A stretch of DNA of 12,030 nucleotides, taken from the NCBI GenBank assembly GCA_001430745.1, contig KQ482040.1, forward strand, positions 1,478,107-1,490,136. Reading direction: 5' to 3'. The DNA is from Auxenochlorella pyrenoidosa. Lineage: Eukaryota; Chlorophyta; Trebouxiophyceae; Chlorellales; Chlorellaceae. The notes beneath the pieces were generated by a model. It had not been told where the DNA came from. It did no database searches and was given only the letters and a program-made list of their open reading frames with translations. Shown here one piece after another: positions 8,006 through 12,030 of the stretch. The first letter of the stretch is position 1. Each line of letters begins with the position of its first letter. A program made the position numbers and the translations under genes.

Positions 8006-11000
8006 CTAGTTGCCCACGGATGCGGCGTGCACGCCTGGGACGGGGTTCTGCCGCGCGCGCACACACTTGGCCATGACCTGGAGGTGTGGAGGGGCACGGG
8101 CAGAGGGGCTGGGGAACACGGCGGCCGGAATGCGCATGAGCAACAGCAGCAGCAGCAGCAGCTGCAGCAACTGCTGCTGCTGGTGCTGCTGCCAGATGTG
8201 CATTCAACAGAGGAGGGCACACGGGCAAACGGATTGGACACGCATCCAGGCAGCCCCTGGCCCGCCTGCCAGCCCTGGCTGCTGCGCCATCCACCTTGGA
8301 GGCGCGGGAGATGGCGTCGGTCTGGTAGAAGTTGGCGATGCCCGAGGCGAGCGGCGCGCTGTCGGCGGCGCCCTTTTTGTCGCCCGCCGCCTTCCACTGC
8401 TCGCCCGCCAGCCAGAGGGGCGCCTCCACGGCGTCGCGGCGCGCCAGGTGGGGCGCCACGTCGGCCAGCCGCCGCCGCACGTCGTCCAGGGTGTTGTAGG
8501 GCAGGGGGGCGCCCAGCACCTCGGAGAGAGCGCGCACAATCTTCCAGTCGTCGCGCGCGTCGCCCACCGACGCCACCGCCGGCTGCACCAGGGAGGGGTG
8601 CAAAGGTGTGCAGGCGCGAATGGAGCTGAGTCTGCCATGCGGACGGGGTGCCTCCGCGGTGCCTGGGACCAGAGGTCTTAAGGGAGCCTGCTTCAACAGC
8701 CGAGAGGCAGCAGCTGCATGGCTGGGTGCGCGCTTCTGGCACAGAGGGCAGCTCCCCGACAGCGCCACTGGCGCGCACGCAGCTGCCGCACTGTCCCCTC
8801 CCCCTTCCGCCCGCCTGCGTCCACGCGCCCGCCGCCCCCAAGGACTCCCACCCTCACCTTGGTGGACTGCGGGCGGCCCTCAAAGTTCACATAGGTTGCG
8901 TACTTCTCGGTGTAGGCGGTGGCGGGCAGCACGACGTCGGCGCGCGCGGCGCCGCGGTCGCCGTGGTGGCCCTGCAGCACAGCAGGGGCCGGGGCGTGTG
9001 TGCAGCGATGCAGGGTGTGCGACAGGGCGAGGGGGGGCGTGTTCAGCGCCGCGGGGTGTGAGCGGGCCTCGGAGCCGCTGGGGCGCCGCCCAGCGCATCG
9101 TCTCAGCCGCGCAGCATCCTTCGCATGCGAGCCAGGGAGGCCCAGGGGGTGCACCGGCGCGAGCTGACTGCCAGCCTCCCTTGCGGCGCTTGCCTGGTAC
9201 ACGACAAAGGCGGAGGGCGGCACATCGGCCTCGCTGTAGTCGTCAGCACCCAGCAGGTAGACCAGCTTGGGGGCGGCTGCAGGGCGGGGGCAACAGCAGG
9301 CTGCCAGGCTGTGAAGAGAGCGCCAAGAGGGCGGAGAAAGGCGAGCATCGGCGCGCGCAGGAGTCCATGCAACGCCGCCGGGGCAGGGGAGCCCGCACGC
9401 TGCGCCTGCGCCCGCCTGCTGCGCTCGTCGCTTTGCCTGGCCACGCCCTGCCCAGCATCGGCAGCTTCTCTGCCACCTTGCCAGCCCCCCCCATCTCCGA
9501 AAGCCACCCGGCCGCCTGCAGGCACCCACCCTTGCTGGCGCGGGCGCGCGCCGAGGGCAGGAAGCCGACGTCGAGGGCGGCCACGCGCGAGGCGGTGTCG
9601 TGCAGCACGTTGAAACCGTTCCAGCCCTCGCGCACCACCTCAGCCTTCTCCACCAGCTTGGCCACCTGGCAGGTGTGGGGTTGGGGGCAGCGGCAGAGCA
9701 AGAGCAAGGCTGGGTTTGTTGCCGGGCAACGCAAGCTTTGTCTTGGCCAGTCCAGCAGAGCACATATAGACTGGTAGGCACACGCATACAGCAGGCACGC
9801 ACATGCAGCTGGCCACACACCTGCACACACAGAATGGCAAGCACGGCGCCACCACCGGACGGCTGCAGCTGGCAGCCGAGTTTGCAGAGCAAGCCCGCGG
9901 CCCTCCCGGTTGGGCCCCCCTGGTGGCGCACCTTTTGCAGCACTGCGTCCCGGTCGCCGCGCTGCAGCACTCCCGCGCCCACAATCACCATTGGCCGCTG
10001 CGCGCCCTTGAGCTGCTTCAGGAAATCGCTGCAGGCGCGGCAGGGTGCGGGGATGGTGGGGAGCGGCGCAGGTCAGCAGTGGCGACAGGCCGGGTGCATG
10101 CGGGCGGCTCGCCAGCTGCAGCAGGCTGAGGAACGGCTGGACGGAAGCCGAGGCGAGGGATGCATGCCAGCAAGGGGCAGGGAAGGGACCCTGAGAAGCC
10201 CGGGCACGGCAGCTGCTCAGGTGGGCTGGTGCGGCGCCGGGCCGTTGGGCGAGCCGCTGTGCAAAGGGACACACGTCCAACGCCGGATGCTGGCTTGACC
10301 AGGGAATCGCGCGGCACGCTGGGGGTGTTGAACATGGCCGGCTGCACCCGTGGGCGGGCCCCCGGCCCCAGCTGCGCCCCGGGCACACCCGTTCTTGGCC
10401 CCCGCTGCCCCCTCGGGCGCACCCGTTCTTGGCCCCCGCTGCCCCCTGGGCGCACCCGTTCTTGGCCAGCTTGTCCAGCGCGTCGGCGCCGGCGCCCAGC
10501 TGCTCCACTGGGTAGGTCAGGTCGTACTGCTCGCCCACCGCCGCCACCGGCACGCCCGCCAGGTTAGCAGCGCGGAGGCGCGCGTTCAGCACGGGCGCCT
10601 CCACGCGCGGGTTGCAGCCCACCTGCAGGGCGGGGGGCGGGGGGGGCCAGGGGGGTGACGCGGCGGCGGCTGGGGAGCAGCAGCGGGCGTGCGCAGCGCC
10701 TGCCCCCGCCGACTGCCTGCACTCACAAGGTAGGCGCAGGCCTATGCAACACAGACTCCCACCGCTGGCGCAACCCAGCAGTGTCTGCGTCGGTGCTCTC
10801 GGCGTGCTTGGGCATGCTCCTTCTCTAGCGAGGTGTGCCCCTGTGGCCCCCCCTTCCCCACCCCCACCCCCACCCCACCCCCCACACACCTCACCCCCCC
10901 ACCCCCCTACCCCCACACAGACAAAAAGTTGTTGGCTTTCCTCACCAGCAGGATGGCGTCGGCGCGGTCGACGCCCGCGATGGTGGTGTTGAACAGGTAG

Positions 11001-11871
11001 GAGGAGCGGGCGTCGGCATCCAGGTCAGCAAAGCCCGCCTCGCTCTGCGCCGCGGGGGGGGGGGGGGGGGATGAAGGCAGGCAGGCGCGTGCAGCACCTG
11101 GATGGGCAAAATAACTGACGAGGCGGCGGGCAGCAGGGCTTGCTGGGCGCGGCGGCGCGCACCCTCTCCCCCCGCTGACCAGCACCCCAGGTGCTCCCGG
11201 GAGGGAGGTGCGCCCTGGAGGCACGGCGGCAGGCGCGGCGGCCCCCAGCAAGCCAGCGCGGCCTGATCATCCGCCAAGGGAGCGCAGCAGATTGTCAGCC
11301 GGTGGGCGGAACCACGGGCAGAGGCCGCCTCACCCGCAGGTCGCCGCAGCCCAGCCGGTTCATCAGGTCCTTGAGCAGCACCATGGACTCGGCGTCAGCC
11401 AGCCTGCCCGCCACGACGCGCATCTCGTGGCCCGCCACCTTGGAGGCGGCGCGCGCGATGGCCGCAAACGCCTCGGGCCAGCTGGCCTGCTGCAGGCCCT
11501 GCAGGCGATGCAAGGGGTGAGTGTGTGCGTGTGTGTGTGTGGGTGGGTGGGGGTTGCAGGCGTGGGCCCTGCTGGGAGGGAGTCTTCTTCAGTGAGGATG
11601 GGAGGCAGAAGCGCGCAATACCATGCTGCCCAAGCACTGGACCGCGCCCTGCATCGCACGTGAGCGCGCCCAGCGCGCGATGCCACATGCGCGGCACAAA
11701 CGAGAGCGGCAGGGCGGGGCCGGGAGGGGGGGGGGGGGCGCACACCTTCTCGCCGCGGACAAAGGGCACCGTGAGGCGCTGGTAGCGCAGCGCGTCGTAC
11801 TGGAAGCGCGCCTTGTCGGAGATCCACTCCTGGTTCACGTCCTCGTTCAGCCGCGGCACCACGCGGATGAC
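8006..11871 (-). CDS. NDUFS1: NADH:ubiquinone oxidoreductase (complex I) 75 kDa subunit, C-terminal half (5'-partial)
   Basis: Ten minus-strand exons join in phase: 11871-11746, 11498-11334, 11044-10946, 10622-10456, 10028-9932, 9665-9530, 9276-9194, 8971-8858, 8582-8295 and 8077-8006 (TAG). They give 448 residues. The protein is the mitochondrial-matrix peripheral-arm subunit that carries electrons through Fe-S clusters from FMN toward ubiquinone. The cluster-binding N-terminal part (about 250-300 residues) is upstream of the window. What remains is the degenerate molybdopterin-oxidoreductase-like domain. Family landmarks are [137 protein letters not shown] and VMAKC. All follow the order of human and plant NDUFS1. 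The last 18 residues after VMAKC are lineage-specific. In Chlamydomonas the gene is called NUOS1. The identity is near certain. Single splice sites could be a few bases off, and one donor (9193-9192) is GC. Confidence 0.95.
8078..8294 (-). other. Last intron of complex I gene with CAG/CTG inverted repeat
   Basis: The intron lies between exon ...SRASK and exon VMAKC. It contains a run of AGC triplets (8144-8163 on +) directly followed by CTG-type triplets (8167-8191), an imperfect inverted repeat able to form a long hairpin in DNA or pre-mRNA. No coding content is apparent. Confidence 0.65.
8972..9193 (-). other. GC-AG intron in complex I gene
   Basis: On the sense strand the exon ends GTGTACCAG and the intron begins GCAAGC, matching the known GC-donor consensus (CAG|GCAAG). 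The acceptor is GTGCTGCAG before GGCCACCACGG. Splicing here gives AFVVYQ-GHHGD, the expected NDUFS1 sequence with no gap. Confidence 0.82.
10029..10455 (-). other. Intron of complex I gene with triplicated donor region (427 bp)
   Basis: The first donor (GT at 10455-10454) follows LAKN and leaves two bases (GG). The acceptor CCTGCAG precedes CGATTTCC, so the join reads [13 protein letters not shown]. The start of the intron consists of two further copies of the exon end plus donor. The rest has no recognisable coding content. Confidence 0.75.
10381..10467 (-). repeat. 33/34-bp tandem repeat duplicating an exon-donor junction
   Basis: On the + strand, near-identical units start at 10381, 10415 and 10448 (34 bp, 33 bp, and a third copy that merges into the exon). 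Each contains, in sense orientation, GCCAAGAACGG followed by a GT dinucleotide. The three GTs are at 10455-10454, 10422-10421 and 10388-10387. Confidence 0.88.
10623..10945 (-). other. Intron of complex I gene with long G-rich sense tract (323 bp)
   Basis: The donor is CTG|GTGAGG and the acceptor is CCTGCAG before GTGGGCTGC. From about 10919 down to 10846 the sense strand is almost pure G with single T/A interruptions (runs such as GGGGGTGGGG). This suits G-quadruplex formation only about 25 nt after the donor. Confidence 0.8.
11521..11552. repeat. GT microsatellite in complex I intron
   Basis: The + strand carries a GTGTG(C)GTGTG run passing into GGGTGGGTGGGG. It lies in the intron between the first two exons in the window, just upstream (in sense) of the acceptor, so it forms a CA/C-rich pyrimidine tract in the pre-mRNA. 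Confidence 0.75.
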
Positions 11872-12030
11872 CTGCCGGGGGGCGCGGAATCCGGCGGGGG
11901 GGGGGCCCGAGTGGGGGAACCCTCAGGCAGGCGGGCCGGAGGCGTGGCGCGCCACGCCTGCCGCGCAGCAGGCCACGCTTCTCGGGCAGCACTTGGCGCG
12001 CGGCGCCCCCACACGCACCCAACCACGCGT
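11872..12030 (-). other. Intron at window edge, upstream of first visible complex I exon
   Basis: The acceptor CCCCGGCAG ends at 11872. None of the three sense frames across 11872-12030 contains the expected preceding NDUFS1 sequence, which in other species precedes the PRLNEDVN block with a GGEV-type stretch. The whole stretch is therefore taken as intron and the gene as truncated by the window. Confidence 0.7.

Noticed and set aside
10381..10467. CRISPR-like or regulatory repeat array
   Set aside because: Units are directly adjacent with no unique spacers, and they copy coding sequence plus a donor. It is a simple tandem duplication in a eukaryotic gene.
8608..10916. Long single frames through the complex I region on both strands (up to 557 codons)
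   Set aside because: The minus-strand ones include real exons but read through introns. The plus-strand ones have no family similarity. NDUFS1 continuity requires splicing.

Overview
This is a GC-rich, intron-dense eukaryotic nuclear window. It most likely comes from a green alga, and a trebouxiophyte of the Chlorella type is my best guess. The signs are very high GC, many short exons (19 to about 290 nt, with one long exon) separated by introns of about 100-630 nt with GT/GC...(C/T)GCAG borders, low-complexity Ala/Gln/Gly-rich proteins, a post-signal 'RALLQ' sequence, and a TGTAA polyadenylation-type motif after one gene. Nothing in it looks bacterial, viral or organellar. I see no operon, CRISPR array, transposase, or rRNA/tRNA gene.

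Four genes can be reconstructed exon by exon with consistent splice phases. (1) At 124-3217 (+) lies the 3' part of a leucine-rich-repeat protein. Its SDS22-type LRR domain runs into a very long Gln/Lys/Ala-rich disordered tail with a nuclear-localisation-like basic cluster. (2) At 3955-5512 (+) lies a complete eight-exon gene for a 198-residue secreted, Ala-rich, six-cysteine protein of unknown function, with two microexons (25 and 19 nt) and one apparent GC-AG intron. (3) At 5908-7578 (-) lies a complete four-exon gene for a 330-residue secreted, strongly acidic protein. It carries about eight 'Ser-acidic-aromatic' elements and belongs to no family I recognise. (4) At 8006-11871 (-) lies the 3' half (ten exons, 448 residues) of the 75 kDa subunit of mitochondrial NADH:ubiquinone oxidoreductase (complex I; NDUFS1, called NUOS1 in Chlamydomonas). 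This identification is firm. The N-terminal iron-sulfur region is outside the window.

Layout: LRR gene, 737 bp intergenic, secreted six-Cys gene, 395 bp convergent intergenic, acidic secreted gene (-), about 430 bp holding the complex I 3' UTR and the acidic gene's upstream region, complex I gene (-), then intron to the window end. The genes do not form an evident pathway. Genes 2 and 3 are convergent neighbours that both encode signal-peptide proteins, which may be chance.

The points most worth a second look are a 33/34-bp tandem duplication that copies an exon-donor junction of the complex I gene into three potential donors, the apparent GC-AG introns, the acidic repeat protein, and a G-rich (sense-strand) intron tract in the complex I gene. 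I do not see a defence or mobile system here.
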